Below, one piece after another: positions 9,001 to 17,126 of a stretch of DNA of 64,000 bases. The position numbers and the translations under genes were made by a program. Where the stretch lies: the NCBI GenBank assembly GCA_963668185.1, contig OY764162.1, positions 620,001-684,000 on the forward strand. The letters run 5' to 3'. This stretch comes from G963668185 sp963668185. Its GTDB lineage: Bacteria > Chloroflexota > Dehalococcoidia > Lucifugimonadales > G963668185. The notes under the pieces are model-generated. The model was not told the origin of the DNA and did no database searches. It worked only from the letters and a program-made list of their open reading frames with translations. The stretch's first letter is position 1. Each line of letters opens with the position of its first letter.

Positions 9001-10071
9001 ATGCCCGCTTGGTCTGTCGGACCAAAGGCGCAACTCGCTCTCCTGACCGTATTCATTGTGGTTGTGGGTAGCGCGTGCTGTCAGGGCCAGGACGGAGGAA
9101 TCTTAGGGATAAGCGAGACTTCAGATGGAAGGGTCGTAGCGTTTGCGCCTAATAGATACTTCTATTTAGAGTCTGGCGGAATAGATGTATCCAAGTCGGG
9201 TGTTTACTTGAGCAGCGATGGAGGATTGTCGTGGAGGCCCGCAACCGACTCAGACCCTATTCCCGAATTCTTCGGGCGCCGTCTCTCTATGAGCACACTC
9301 AATGGCACCTATGAAATTTCTGGCACGGATGTCTTCCACGAGGATGATGGGATCAGAGAGCAAATCTACTCCGCAGCGTACTTGACGAAAGGATCTAACC
9401 TCTGGGCACAGGACCATTCGTTGGGTTACCCCCCATGCAATAGCGCAGACTTGACGCAAGAACCTACTACTGTTTTCTATGATGGCCGCAGTGGCAACGT
9501 AGTCTTGGGAATGGGCGATATGGGCGTTGTGGTAGGCCTGCCCGATGGCAAGTGGGTAGAGGTTGGAGTTGGGCCGTATACCCCTATCGATTTTTCCTTC
9601 ACTCGAAAGCTTGGAATGATGTTTGAGCCGGGCAGGTGGGTGCAAAACTTCGGCGCGGCGCTGCTTATCGGCCTTGCCTCGGTAGCTCTTGTTACCTGCA
9701 TCCCCAACAGAAGGGTTGGCAAGGTCTATTGCGCGGTGGTGCTTCTCCTTTCCCTTCTGATCGTCCCGATTTTGGAGCCCCTTGCGATAAGAGGTTTTCT
9801 CTTTTGGGCTGTGGGGCTGCTGGCCCTCATCGCACTGCTAGTAACCTCGCCTCCAAGAGAACACCTGATCCTGGGCGCAGCTTACTCGGTGGCAATCTAC
9901 TTAGCCCTTGCATGCGCCGGTGTAGTGTGGGTTGCTGGCGCCGCTTACTTCCGGCCCATGTCCGGGCTTCTGTTCATGCTCTTGCCGCTTCCAGTCATTG
10001 CTGCCCTAGCTTTCCACGTGAGACGCCATTCAGACCATCACGACAGCGAGATATACGGGTTGCGTACCTGA
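9001..10071 (+). CDS. Predicted exported/membrane protein with an Asp-box
   Basis: Unrecognised protein. ATG 9001 is chosen over 8953 because it gives a clean signal sequence (AQLALLTVFIVVVGSACC) that ends in a Cys pair, possibly a lipoprotein, although the residue at -3 is a poor match. The exposed part has an Asp-box-like turn, SKSGVYLSSDGGLSW (about 60-75 of the mature part), as in sialidase/BNR propellers. The C-terminal half is four or five membrane segments. Base composition is clearly AT-richer than its neighbours, which suggests recent transfer. Function unknown. Confidence 0.6.
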   Translation: MPAWSVGPKAQLALLTVFIVVVGSACCQGQDGGILGISETSDGRVVAFAPNRYFYLESGGIDVSKSGVYLSSDGGLSWRPATDSDPIPEFFGRRLSMSTLNGTYEISGTDVFHEDDGIREQIYSAAYLTKGSNLWAQDHSLGYPPCNSADLTQEPTTVFYDGRSGNVVLGMGDMGVVVGLPDGKWVEVGVGPYTPIDFSFTRKLGMMFEPGRWVQNFGAALLIGLASVALVTCIPNRRVGKVYCAVVLLLSLLIVPILEPLAIRGFLFWAVGLLALIALLVTSPPREHLILGAAYSVAIYLALACAGVVWVAGAAYFRPMSGLLFMLLPLPVIAALAFHVRRHSDHHDSEIYGLRT

Positions 10072-10078
10072 CCCTCCC

Positions 10079-11197
10079 TCACGTGAGCGGCAGCGGGGAC
10101 TGCCACCAACTTGGCGCGTCGTCCACGCTGACGGACGTTACCCACTTCACCCACTCGAAGCCGCGCTTGCCGGGGGCGACCAGCCGCACCGGCGACCCGT
10201 GCCCGTGCCACAGCGGCTCGCCGCCTACGCGCGTCGCCAGCAGGTACCCGCGCGCCTCGGCCATCGAGAACCTGCGCCGGTAGCCCGTGACGGAGCGTAT
10301 CGCCACGCTGCGCGCCTCCGGGTCCGCGCCGGCCCGCTCCAGCACGTCGAGCAGCGGCGCGCCTTCCCACTCCTGCGTCGAGTGCCAGCCGCCGGTGCAG
10401 TCCAGCGTCGCCGTGACTTGTCCTGGATCACGCGCTATGTCGGCCAGAGGCCCTTCGACAGGCTCAGGGCGAACAGGTTGAGGCGCGGGCCGGGGGCTTG
10501 TCGAGGCCGTACTCAGGTCGGCGAGGGAGAGGTCCAGTTCGCGGTCCACGAGTCCCGTGACCTTCAGCCGCCACGCATCCTTGTCGACCGGCGGCGGGTT
10601 GTCGTTCAGCCACGACGTGGTAGGGAAGCGGTTCCCGGCGAAGCTGCCGCGCTCGTACGAGCCGGTGAAGCGCCGCTCCGTCCCCGGCAGCTCGAAGACG
10701 CCCGCGGCCAGCTTGCCGCCCTGCCACACCGCGAACCCGGCCGCGCCGAGGCCGGCCAGCCGCAGGAACGAGCGCCGCTCCGCCCAGAAGCGCGTGCGCA
10801 GCGTCCACGTGTGCCGCTGCACGTGCCACAGCACGAACGGCGCGAGCGCGAGCGACAGGTAGATGTGCCAGCTAAGCCCGCTGAACCCGAAATGCGCGAA
10901 GTACCCGCCGAAGCTCCACGCCAGGCCCAGCGCGAGCGGGGTCAGCAGCAGCGCGAGAAGCGCCAGCCCGCCGAGGTGCAGCGCGGGCCTTCGCCTCCAG
11001 CGCCGCACGTTCATCAGAGGCGTTACGATGTTCCGCCCTTTCCAGGCGAGCAGCGCCACGAGCGCGTAGCCGGAGACGCGGTGAACGTGCAGGGCAGGGG
11101 CCCACTCGGGCGCGCCGCCCAGAAGTCCCAGGAAGCCGCTCGCCAGCGATACGCCGCCCACGACCAGGATGAATACGTTCGCCCACGGATGCGCCAT
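10079..11197 (-). CDS. Membrane-fused molybdopterin oxidoreductase (YedZ/YedY-like fusion)
   Basis: 372 residues in two parts. Residues 1-130 hold about four membrane helices with His residues (37, 39, 111, 125) that could bind heme, like cytochrome b561 or YedZ. An internal twin-arginine stretch, ERRSFLRLAGLGAAG (about 140-154), is followed by a sulfite-oxidase-fold domain with the likely Mo-binding Cys267 in TLDCTGGWHSTQEW and the C-terminal RLVAPGKRGFEWVKWV. This looks like a fusion of heme membrane subunit and exported Mo-enzyme. Residues 240-250 are encoded by an interspersed repeat. Substrate unknown; MsrP-like sulfoxide reduction is one option. Confidence 0.8.
   Translation of the reverse strand: MAHPWANVFILVVGGVSLASGFLGLLGGAPEWAPALHVHRVSGYALVALLAWKGRNIVTPLMNVRRWRRRPALHLGGLALLALLLTPLALGLAWSFGGYFAHFGFSGLSWHIYLSLALAPFVLWHVQRHTWTLRTRFWAERRSFLRLAGLGAAGFAVWQGGKLAAGVFELPGTERRFTGSYERGSFAGNRFPTTSWLNDNPPPVDKDAWRLKVTGLVDRELDLSLADLSTASTSPRPAPQPVRPEPVEGPLADIARDPGQVTATLDCTGGWHSTQEWEGAPLLDVLERAGADPEARSVAIRSVTGYRRRFSMAEARGYLLATRVGGEPLWHGHGSPVRLVAPGKRGFEWVKWVTSVSVDDAPSWWQSPLPLT
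10450..10475 (-). repeat. Family A repeat inside a coding sequence
   Basis: A full copy in the opposite orientation lies in frame within the Mo-oxidoreductase gene and encodes PVRPEPVEG. It falls in a Pro-rich linker between the membrane region and the Cys267 motif. Confidence 0.75.
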
Positions 11198-11296
11198 TCG
11201 ACCGCCTAGAGGGAAGTCCCCGCAGCCGATTCTACGCCACGCAGCCGCGGTGCGGTTTCAAACAGCGTGCGTCCCGTCACCTTCAACCTATCGTAC

Positions 11297-11317
11297 GGGA
11301 GGGTTTGAAACCCTCCC
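11297..11317. repeat. Interspersed palindrome, family B (variant)
   Basis: GGGAGGGTTTGAAACCCTCCC is a perfect palindrome sharing the GGGTTTGAAACCC core with the 1008 copy. It lies in the 224-base gap before the toxin-antitoxin genes. Confidence 0.65.
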
Positions 11318-11421
11318 TGGGAGGCTGGGAGCGCCATTCTCGTCGAAAACAGGCCCGGATTCCTATCTACGCCGGGCTTGCCATGCGTTAGCATACTGCT
11401 AGCACCAGGTAGGGATCGGCT

Positions 11422-11679
11422 ATGGCCACGGTACACATAAGGCGCGTCAAGGACGACGTCGTCGCGAGGCTCAAGGCGCGCGCCGCCTTCAACAACCGCT
11501 CGCTGGAGGCCGAGGCGCGCGAGATCCTGGAGCGCGCGGTGCACGACGACACGCTTAGCAAGCTCCACGCCTTCAGGGAGCACGCGGTGACGCTGCGCCG
11601 GCAGACGCCGGGCCGGAGCCAGACGCCGTCGCAGTTCCTCGTGCGGCGGGACCGGGAGACCGGGCACGGTACGGCGTAG
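11422..11679 (+). CDS. FitA-like ribbon-helix-helix antitoxin
   Basis: An 85-residue protein. The N-terminus VHIRRVKDDVVARLKARAAFNNRSLEAEAREIL is a classic FitA/Arc-type ribbon-helix-helix DNA-binding domain (residues 3-38). The basic C-terminal tail should wrap the toxin. Its TAG stop shares one base with the GTG start of the PIN-domain gene, so the two are translationally coupled. As in other FitAB/VapBC pairs, the complex probably represses its own promoter, which should lie in the 224 bases upstream. Confidence 0.83.
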   Translation: MATVHIRRVKDDVVARLKARAAFNNRSLEAEAREILERAVHDDTLSKLHAFREHAVTLRRQTPGRSQTPSQFLVRRDRETGHGTA

Positions 11680-12104
11680 TGCGATTCGTCGTTGACGCCA
11701 GCGTAGCGGTCAAGTGGCTCGTCGCCGAAGAGCAGTCGGACATCGCCGCCCGCCTGCTGGACGGCAGCCACGAACTGTTCGCCCCGAGGCTGATGGCCTC
11801 AGAGGTCGGAAACGCCCTATGGCGAAAGGTGCGCGTGGGCGAGATCGAACCCAGGCAGGCGGGGGCCCTTGCCGCCGCCCTGCCGGAGTTGCCGGTCGGC
11901 TGGGCCGATGACGACGAACTCTCCGCCGACGCTCTCCGTATCGCTATATCGCTGGAGCGTCCGGCGTACGCCTGCACGTACCTGGCCCTGGCCCACAGCC
12001 TGGGCGCGATGCTGATAACCGCCGACACTCACTTCGCGAGCGGCGTCGCCGCAACCGAGCACGGCGCCGCGGTGATGACCCTGGTCAGCCTCTTGGACGA
12101 ATGA
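11679..12104 (+). CDS. VapC/FitB-like PIN-domain toxin
   Basis: A 141-residue PIN-domain protein, expected to be an Mg2+-dependent RNase inhibited by the upstream antitoxin. Acidic site residues Asp6 (FVVDASVAVKW), Glu42 (MASEVGNALW) and Asp116 (MLITADTHF) are present. The usual Asp of the YDxxYLALA motif is Ala98 here (AYACTYLALA), a one-base change from GAC to GCC, so nuclease activity may be weakened. GTG start at 11679 overlaps the antitoxin stop by one base. Its own stop overlaps the next ATG in an ATGA junction. Confidence 0.85.
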   Translation: MRFVVDASVAVKWLVAEEQSDIAARLLDGSHELFAPRLMASEVGNALWRKVRVGEIEPRQAGALAAALPELPVGWADDDELSADALRIAISLERPAYACTYLALAHSLGAMLITADTHFASGVAATEHGAAVMTLVSLLDE

Positions 12105-12394
12105 CGCCCGCGCCGCACGCCTCCCGCAGGAAGGAGCGCAGCCCCCTCCGGACATGGGGCAACGTAGCTATGTGGGCCGGGATAGCCGTTGTCTTCCTCG
12201 GCTTCGGCGCCTGCGGCTTCTCCTGCGTCGGGACTGCCGTGAGCATCGGCACAGGCATTTCAGGCGACACCGCGGGCGCGATGGCCACCAGGGACGCCGC
12301 CGGCACTGCCGGCGTCATCTCGATGTGGATGATGGGAGGCGGGCTCGGCCTCGCCGTCCTCGGCGGCATCCTGAAGGCGGTGGCTGGCCGCTAG
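12101..12394 (+). CDS. Small two-helix membrane protein coupled to the toxin gene
   Basis: A 97-residue unrecognised protein with a basic N-terminus (SRRKERSPLR) and two hydrophobic segments, about 20-52 (WAGIAVVFLGFGACGFSCVG) and 70-95 (ISMWMMGGGLGLAVLGG). Two Cys lie in the first helix. The ATG overlaps the stop of vapC (ATGA), which implies translational coupling. It ends four bases past the start of the convergent FAD-oxidoreductase stop. A role with the toxin-antitoxin pair is only suggested by position. Confidence 0.6.
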   Translation: MTPAPHASRRKERSPLRTWGNVAMWAGIAVVFLGFGACGFSCVGTAVSIGTGISGDTAGAMATRDAAGTAGVISMWMMGGGLGLAVLGGILKAVAGR

Positions 12395-13953
12395 AAGGCT
12401 ATTCGCTCCAGGTCGCGCAGGATCGCGTGGGCGGCGTTGTGGCCCGGCGCGCCGGTGACCTCGCCCAGCGGGTGCGTGCCCGCGCCGCACATGTAGAAGT
12501 TGCGCACCTCGGTCCGGTACGGCTGGCGCTGCGAGAGAAGCTGGCTCGGGATCATGTCCAGGTGCCGGATGTTGCCGTCGGTCATGCCGACCCTCGTCTG
12601 GATGTCCTCCGGCGTCTGCACCGACCACTCGATCAGGCTGTCCCGGAAGTTCGGGCAGTAGCCGTCGATCACGTCGATGATCTGCTTGCCTATCTCGTCC
12701 CGCATCTCGGCATATGAACCCTCGCTGGGTGTGCCCGGGTAGTACAGCACCCAGTTGGAGAGCACGTGCCCGTCGCCCCGGCGCACCAGGTTCGGCTCGA
12801 CAACGCTCGTTAGCTGGATGCTCATGAGCGGGCTGGACGTTGGCTTGCCCGACTGGCAGTCCATCCAGCTTTGCCGGTGGTACTCCACGGACGGATTGAT
12901 CCCAATGTGGTTGATCTTTGAGGCGTCGTAGCCGTCGCCCAGGTAGCCGGACAGGTCCGGAAGCTCCTTGATCGCGGCCAGGAACTTCACGCAGCCCGCC
13001 TGCGTCTTCCAACGGTTGACCTTCTGGATCGTGTCCTCGCGGATCTGGCCGTCCTCGAACAGCGTGTTGAACGTCCGCTTCGGATCGGCGTTGCACACCA
13101 CCATGAAGCTGTTGATCTCCTCGCCGTTGGCGAGCCGCACGCCGCGCGCCTCTCCGTCCTCCACCAGCACCTTGTCCACCGGCGCGCCGGTCCTGATCTC
13201 CACGCCCATGCTGCGTATGGACGACGCCATAGAGTCCGCGATGTTGCCCATGCTCATGCGCGGGATGCCGCGGTCCTCAGGCCGGCCCTGCCGCCCGATG
13301 CCGAGTATCGCCGCCGACATCATGCTGCCGGGCGACGCCGGGTCCATCTCAGGGTAGCGCAGGAAGTTGGCCTGCACGTTCGGGTGCTCGAAGTGGTCCT
13401 CGATCAGGTCGAGCAGGCTCCAGGTTACGATCTTCTCCAGGATCTCCTCGTTCCGCGTCCCCTTCACGCTGTGCATCACGTCGGACAGGGTAGGGGGCTC
13501 TGTCATGAAGTACGGCGCGAACACCGAAACGGCGCGCTCCCAGAAGTCCACCCAGTCGAAGAAGCGCCTCGCGTCGTTCTCCGAGAACTGGCGAAGCTGG
13601 TTCGCCTGGTCGAGCGGGCTTCTCACCTCCGGCCCGCCGATGTACGTGCCGTCAGGGAACGGGTGAATGCCGTACGACGTCCATCCCAGCGATCCTGACT
13701 CCGGGATGATCTCGAAGCCGTGCTCACGCAGCTTGAGGTCGTCGATCACGCGGCCCTGGAGCACGTGGCAGACGTACGAGCACATCGGCCCCAGGTAGCC
13801 GGGCGCGAACTCGTCCGTCGTGACCGCGCCGCCGATCTTGTCCAGCCTCTCCAGCACCAGCACCTTCAGCCCGTCGCGGGCCAGGTATCCCGCCGCCGTC
13901 ATCCCATTGTGCCCCGCGCCGATCACGATCGCGTCGTACTGGTTGTCAGCCAT
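12391..13953 (-). CDS. FAD-dependent oxidoreductase, phytoene-desaturase-like (copy 1)
   Basis: A 520-residue flavoprotein of the amine oxidase/phytoene desaturase group (COG1233-like). The Rossmann FAD motif is YDAIVIGAGHNGMTAAGYLARDG at the N-terminus, then VLERLDKIGGAV, and the C-terminal GAGTHPLGEVTGAPGHNAA is the second FAD contact. The start at 13953 (MADNQYD) is chosen because AGGAGG at 13961-13966 is seven bases away and it aligns with copy 2. It is a tandem paralogue of the next gene. Substrate unknown; nothing nearby points to carotenoids. Confidence 0.87.
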   Translation of the reverse strand: MADNQYDAIVIGAGHNGMTAAGYLARDGLKVLVLERLDKIGGAVTTDEFAPGYLGPMCSYVCHVLQGRVIDDLKLREHGFEIIPESGSLGWTSYGIHPFPDGTYIGGPEVRSPLDQANQLRQFSENDARRFFDWVDFWERAVSVFAPYFMTEPPTLSDVMHSVKGTRNEEILEKIVTWSLLDLIEDHFEHPNVQANFLRYPEMDPASPGSMMSAAILGIGRQGRPEDRGIPRMSMGNIADSMASSIRSMGVEIRTGAPVDKVLVEDGEARGVRLANGEEINSFMVVCNADPKRTFNTLFEDGQIREDTIQKVNRWKTQAGCVKFLAAIKELPDLSGYLGDGYDASKINHIGINPSVEYHRQSWMDCQSGKPTSSPLMSIQLTSVVEPNLVRRGDGHVLSNWVLYYPGTPSEGSYAEMRDEIGKQIIDVIDGYCPNFRDSLIEWSVQTPEDIQTRVGMTDGNIRHLDMIPSQLLSQRQPYRTEVRNFYMCGAGTHPLGEVTGAPGHNAAHAILRDLERIAF

Positions 13954-14034
13954 GCTCATACCTCCTGTTGCTGATGTCCTCTCACCCACAAAGGGGAGAG
14001 GGGATTTATTATGAGGGAGACCGCTAGTCTTTGT

Positions 14035-14070
14035 CCCTTCCCCAGTCTGCTGGGGAAGGCTAGGATGGGG
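14035..14070. repeat. Interspersed repeat, family D
   Basis: A 36-base sequence beginning CCCTTCCCCAGTCTGCTGGG, ending GGCTAGGATGGGG. An identical copy is at 52434-52469. It contains the palindrome TTCCCCAGTCTGCTGGGGAA and lies between the two FAD oxidoreductase genes. Confidence 0.75.
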
Positions 14071-14085
14071 CCGCGCCCTGCCTGC

Positions 14086-15645
14086 CTAAAACGCGATCCG
14101 TTCCAGGTCTCGCAGCACCGCGTGGGCCGCGTTGTGGCCCGGCGCGCCGGTCACCTCGCCCATCGGATGCGTGCCCGCCCCGCACATGTAGAAGTTGCGC
14201 ACCTCCGTCCGGTACGGCTGGCGCTGCGACAGCATCTGGCTCGGTATCTCGTCCAGATGCCGGATGTTGCCGTTCGTCATGCCCACGCGCGTCTGGATGT
14301 CCTCCGGCGTCTGCACGGACCACTCGATCAGGCTGTCCCGGAAGTTCGGGCAGTAGCCGTCGATGATGTCGATGATCTGCTCTCCGATCCGGTTGCGGAT
14401 GTCCGCGTAGCTGCCCTCGTTCGGCTCGCCGGGGTAGTACAGCACCCAGTTCGACATCACGTGCCCCTCGCCGCGCCGCACGAGGTTCGGCTCCGCTACC
14501 GACGTAAGCTGGATGTGCATGATCGGAGCGGTGCTGGGTATGCCGGCCTCGCAGTCCGCCCAGCTTTGCCTGTGGTACTCGATGGAAGGCATCATGCGTA
14601 TCGACGTTACGGCGTCCCTGTCGTAACCGTCGCCGAGGTACCCGGACAGGTCCGGCAACTCCTTCATCGCAGCGAGGAACTTCACGCAGTTCGCCCTGGT
14701 CTTCCACGTATTCACGCGTTTCAGGGTCGAGGGCTGAAGCTGTTCGGGCTCGAACAGCGTCGAGAACGTGCGCTTCGGGTCGGCGTTGCTGACGACGATG
14801 AAGCTGCGAATCTCCTCGCCGCTGGCGAGCTTCACGCCCTTCGCCTCGCCGTCTTCGACGATCACGCTCTCGACGGGCGCGCGCGTCCTGATCTCCACGC
14901 CGAGGCTCTCCGCGGACGCCGCCATCGCGCCGGAGATGTTGCCCATGCTCATGCGCGGGATGCCCTTGTCCTCCGGCCTCCCGAACTGGCCGACCCTGTG
15001 AATCGCCTGGCCCAGGATGCTGCCGGCGTCCGCCGGATCCATCTCCGGGCTGCCCATGAAGTTGGCCTGCACGTTCGGGTGCTCGAAGTGGTCCTCGATC
15101 AGATCGAGGTAGCTCCACGTGAGGAGCTTTTCGAGGATCTCTTCCTGCCGCGTGCCCTTCACGCTCTGCACAACGTCCGAGAGAGTAGGGGGCTCCGTCA
15201 GGAAGAACGGCTGGAAGATGCCGGAAGCCTGCTCCCAGAACTCGATCCAGTCGAAGTACCGGCGGGCGTCGCTCTCCGAGAACTTGCGAAGCTGGTTGGC
15301 GGCGTCCAGGTTATCCCGAACCTCCGGCCCTCCGAGGTAGGTGCCGTCCGGGAAGGGGTGCATTCCGCGGCCTGCTCCACCTGTCCTGGTGTGGCGGGCG
15401 ATCTCGAACCCGTGCTCGCGCAGCTTCAGGTCGTCGATGACCTTTCCCTGGAGTATGTGGCAGACGTACGAGCACATGGGGCCCAGGTATCCGGGCGCGA
15501 ACTCGTCCGTCGTGACCGCGCCGCCGATCTTGTCCAGGCGCTCCAGCACGAGCACCTTGAGGCCGTCCCTCGCAAGATAGGCGGACGTGACCAGTCCGTT
15601 GTGTCCGGCCCCGATCACTATGGCGTCGTACTGATTGTCTGGCAT
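14086..15645 (-). CDS. FAD-dependent oxidoreductase, phytoene-desaturase-like (copy 2)
   Basis: A 519-residue protein closely similar to the downstream gene along its whole length, with the same N-terminus (MPDNQYDAIVIGAGHNGLV), the TTDEFAPGYLGPMCSYVCH block and the FYMCGAGTHPMGEVTGAPG end. The two arose by tandem duplication and have since diverged (for example RTGGAGRGMHPFPDG versus the matching GWTSYGIHPFPDG), so the pair is not an assembly artefact. The family comprises FAD-linked desaturases and oxidases of hydrophobic substrates. A family-E element lies 85 bases upstream. Confidence 0.87.
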   Translation of the reverse strand: MPDNQYDAIVIGAGHNGLVTSAYLARDGLKVLVLERLDKIGGAVTTDEFAPGYLGPMCSYVCHILQGKVIDDLKLREHGFEIARHTRTGGAGRGMHPFPDGTYLGGPEVRDNLDAANQLRKFSESDARRYFDWIEFWEQASGIFQPFFLTEPPTLSDVVQSVKGTRQEEILEKLLTWSYLDLIEDHFEHPNVQANFMGSPEMDPADAGSILGQAIHRVGQFGRPEDKGIPRMSMGNISGAMAASAESLGVEIRTRAPVESVIVEDGEAKGVKLASGEEIRSFIVVSNADPKRTFSTLFEPEQLQPSTLKRVNTWKTRANCVKFLAAMKELPDLSGYLGDGYDRDAVTSIRMMPSIEYHRQSWADCEAGIPSTAPIMHIQLTSVAEPNLVRRGEGHVMSNWVLYYPGEPNEGSYADIRNRIGEQIIDIIDGYCPNFRDSLIEWSVQTPEDIQTRVGMTNGNIRHLDEIPSQMLSQRQPYRTEVRNFYMCGAGTHPMGEVTGAPGHNAAHAVLRDLERIAF

Positions 15646-15729
15646 GTCGAAGCGGCCTCCGGAGGGGATGTTAGGGCAGGGCGATTATACAGCAGAGGCC
15701 CGCCCGCGCCACTACCGAAGACGCGCAGT

Positions 15730-15762
15730 CTTGGCGTTTAACTTAGCCAAATCCAAGTACGA
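15730..15762 (-). repeat. Family E intergenic element (strong copy)
   Basis: On the minus strand: TCGTACTTGG, seven bases, then TAAGTTAAACGCCAAG. The same layout occurs at 29426-29458 and 35040-35072. Here it reads toward the FAD oxidoreductase gene. Confidence 0.6.
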
Positions 15763-15776
15763 ATTGCCGCCGAATC

Positions 15777-15801
15777 CGTTCGTGGTGAGCCTGTCGAACC
15801 A
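15777..15801 (+). repeat. Interspersed palindrome, family A (variant)
   Basis: CGTTCGTGGTGAGCCTG then TCGAACCA, the GTTCG/CGAAC variant of the family, in the gap before the VOC gene. Confidence 0.65.
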
Positions 15802-15825
15802 CCCTGAGCCCCTGAAGGCGCCCGC

Positions 15826-16194
15826 CTACGGTTGCTGCGCCAGGTCCTGGAAAAACCCCAGAGGGTTGCCCCACGGGTCATCGAAGTCGCAGTAGGCCAC
15901 GATCCCCGGAACCGTGACGATCTCCGAAACGTCCGCGCCCAGACCCTCAATGACGGCCCTCCGGGCCCCTGCGGCGTCCGCCACGCTGAGCCTGAAACGC
16001 CCGGCGCCTGTTGCCGCCCGCCCCTCTGTCACCTGAATCCAGAAGCCCTGGAAAATCTCCCACTCGTGAATTTCAGAGGTCGGCGTGAAGTCTGCCGGCC
16101 TGCCAAGCAGCCGCTCGTACCACGCGGCGCCCTCGCTCAGGCTGCCGACCTTGATCTCCAGCGTCGCCGCGAGCGGCGGATGTTCCTGGTTCAT
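15826..16194 (-). CDS. VOC/glyoxalase superfamily protein
   Basis: A 122-residue single-domain VOC protein. The beta-alpha-beta-beta-beta pattern is visible in LEIKVGSLSEGAAWYERLLGR, FWIQVTEG, and the closing YCDFDDPWGNPLGFFQDL, typical of this fold. Members are often metal-dependent lyases, dioxygenases or resistance proteins; the metal ligands cannot be assigned with confidence here. It lies 23 bases downstream of an alpha/beta hydrolase gene on the same strand and is probably cotranscribed with it. Confidence 0.78.
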   Translation of the reverse strand: MNQEHPPLAATLEIKVGSLSEGAAWYERLLGRPADFTPTSEIHEWEIFQGFWIQVTEGRAATGAGRFRLSVADAAGARRAVIEGLGADVSEIVTVPGIVAYCDFDDPWGNPLGFFQDLAQQP

Positions 16195-16217
16195 ACCTGC
16201 TTCGTCTCCAACGGCGG

Positions 16218-17087
16218 CTAGCTCTCGAAGAACTCTCGGACTATCTCAACCGTGCCTGCCATGTTCTCCGAATGCAGGCCATGCCCGGCGTCGGGCACCT
16301 CTTTGAAGACGCCCTTGCCGTTGGGAATCGTGGCGGCCATCTTCTCGGCCTGCGGCCTGTCGAGCACGAACGTGGTCTCGCCCCGCAGCACGAGCGTCTT
16401 GCAGGAAATCCTGGCGACGCAGTCCCACAGGAACGGCCCCTCCTTGAGCGCGGTGCGCCCGTTCAGCCAGTACATCTCCGGATCGGTCTTGTGAACGAGG
16501 ATGCCGTCCCAGTTCCGCCGGAAGCTGTGCTTTACCGTGCGCCATATCTGCTCGTCGGTGGCGTCCTGGTCCTGTTCCCGGTGCCACTCGAAAGCCTGCT
16601 CAGCCGAGAAGAACCCTCTAGGCCGGGGCGTGGAACTCCTGCTCAGCCTTGCGCGGGCCGTTGCCCGGCCCTCCTCCGACATGTCGGGCTGCGGCCCGTG
16701 GTCCCCGAGAACGAGGTGGTCAACAAGGTGGCCGTAGTAAGCGCCGACGGCCATCCCTATACGGGATCCCTGCGAGTGGCCGTAGTAGTCGAACGGGTAC
16801 AGGCCCAGCTTCATCGCCATCGCGCCAACGTCCGCGGCGAACGACTGCGCCGAGTAGCCTTCCTTCGTCCAGTCGCTGTCCCCGCAGCCCCTCTCGTCCA
16901 CTGCGATCACGTGGTGCGTGTCTTCGAATTGCGGCGCGAACTCGTCGAAGGCGTGGGCGTTGCCGCCGATGCCGTGCAGCAGGAAGAGCGGCTTCTTCGT
17001 TCGGTCCCCGCCCCAGTCCAGGTAGTGGATGTTGAGGCCGTTAGCGTGGACCCACTTGTCTTCGGGCACGGTAGGGTTGCTGCTCAT
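16218..17087 (-). CDS. Alpha/beta hydrolase
   Basis: A 289-residue alpha/beta-hydrolase. HGIGGN near residue 38 is the oxyanion-hole loop, GHSQGS (about 104-109) carries the nucleophile Ser, and GHGLH near the C-terminus (about 268) the catalytic His. The acid is probably the Asp in FVLDRPQ. An ATG with GAGGAAG upstream supports the start. It is similar in length and style to the two hydrolases at 18.4 and 19.3 kb (all begin with a HYLDWGG-like stretch), so the three are likely paralogues. Substrate unknown: ester, epoxide, lactone or haloalkane are all possible. Confidence 0.84.
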   Translation of the reverse strand: MSSNPTVPEDKWVHANGLNIHYLDWGGDRTKKPLFLLHGIGGNAHAFDEFAPQFEDTHHVIAVDERGCGDSDWTKEGYSAQSFAADVGAMAMKLGLYPFDYYGHSQGSRIGMAVGAYYGHLVDHLVLGDHGPQPDMSEEGRATARARLSRSSTPRPRGFFSAEQAFEWHREQDQDATDEQIWRTVKHSFRRNWDGILVHKTDPEMYWLNGRTALKEGPFLWDCVARISCKTLVLRGETTFVLDRPQAEKMAATIPNGKGVFKEVPDAGHGLHSENMAGTVEIVREFFES

Positions 17088-17126
17088 ACTTGCTTCCTCT
17101 CTGCGGCCGCGGCGGTAGCCGGCGGC

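Noticed and set aside
12391..15645. A carotenoid gene cluster
   Set aside because: The phytoene-desaturase-like genes have no phytoene synthase or cyclase neighbours, and the family has many other members.
14011..15741. A 576-codon plus-strand open frame across the FAD oxidoreductase gene
   Set aside because: It is antisense to a gene with clear FAD motifs, and its composition (Arg, Ala, His-rich) is typical of a GC-rich shadow frame.
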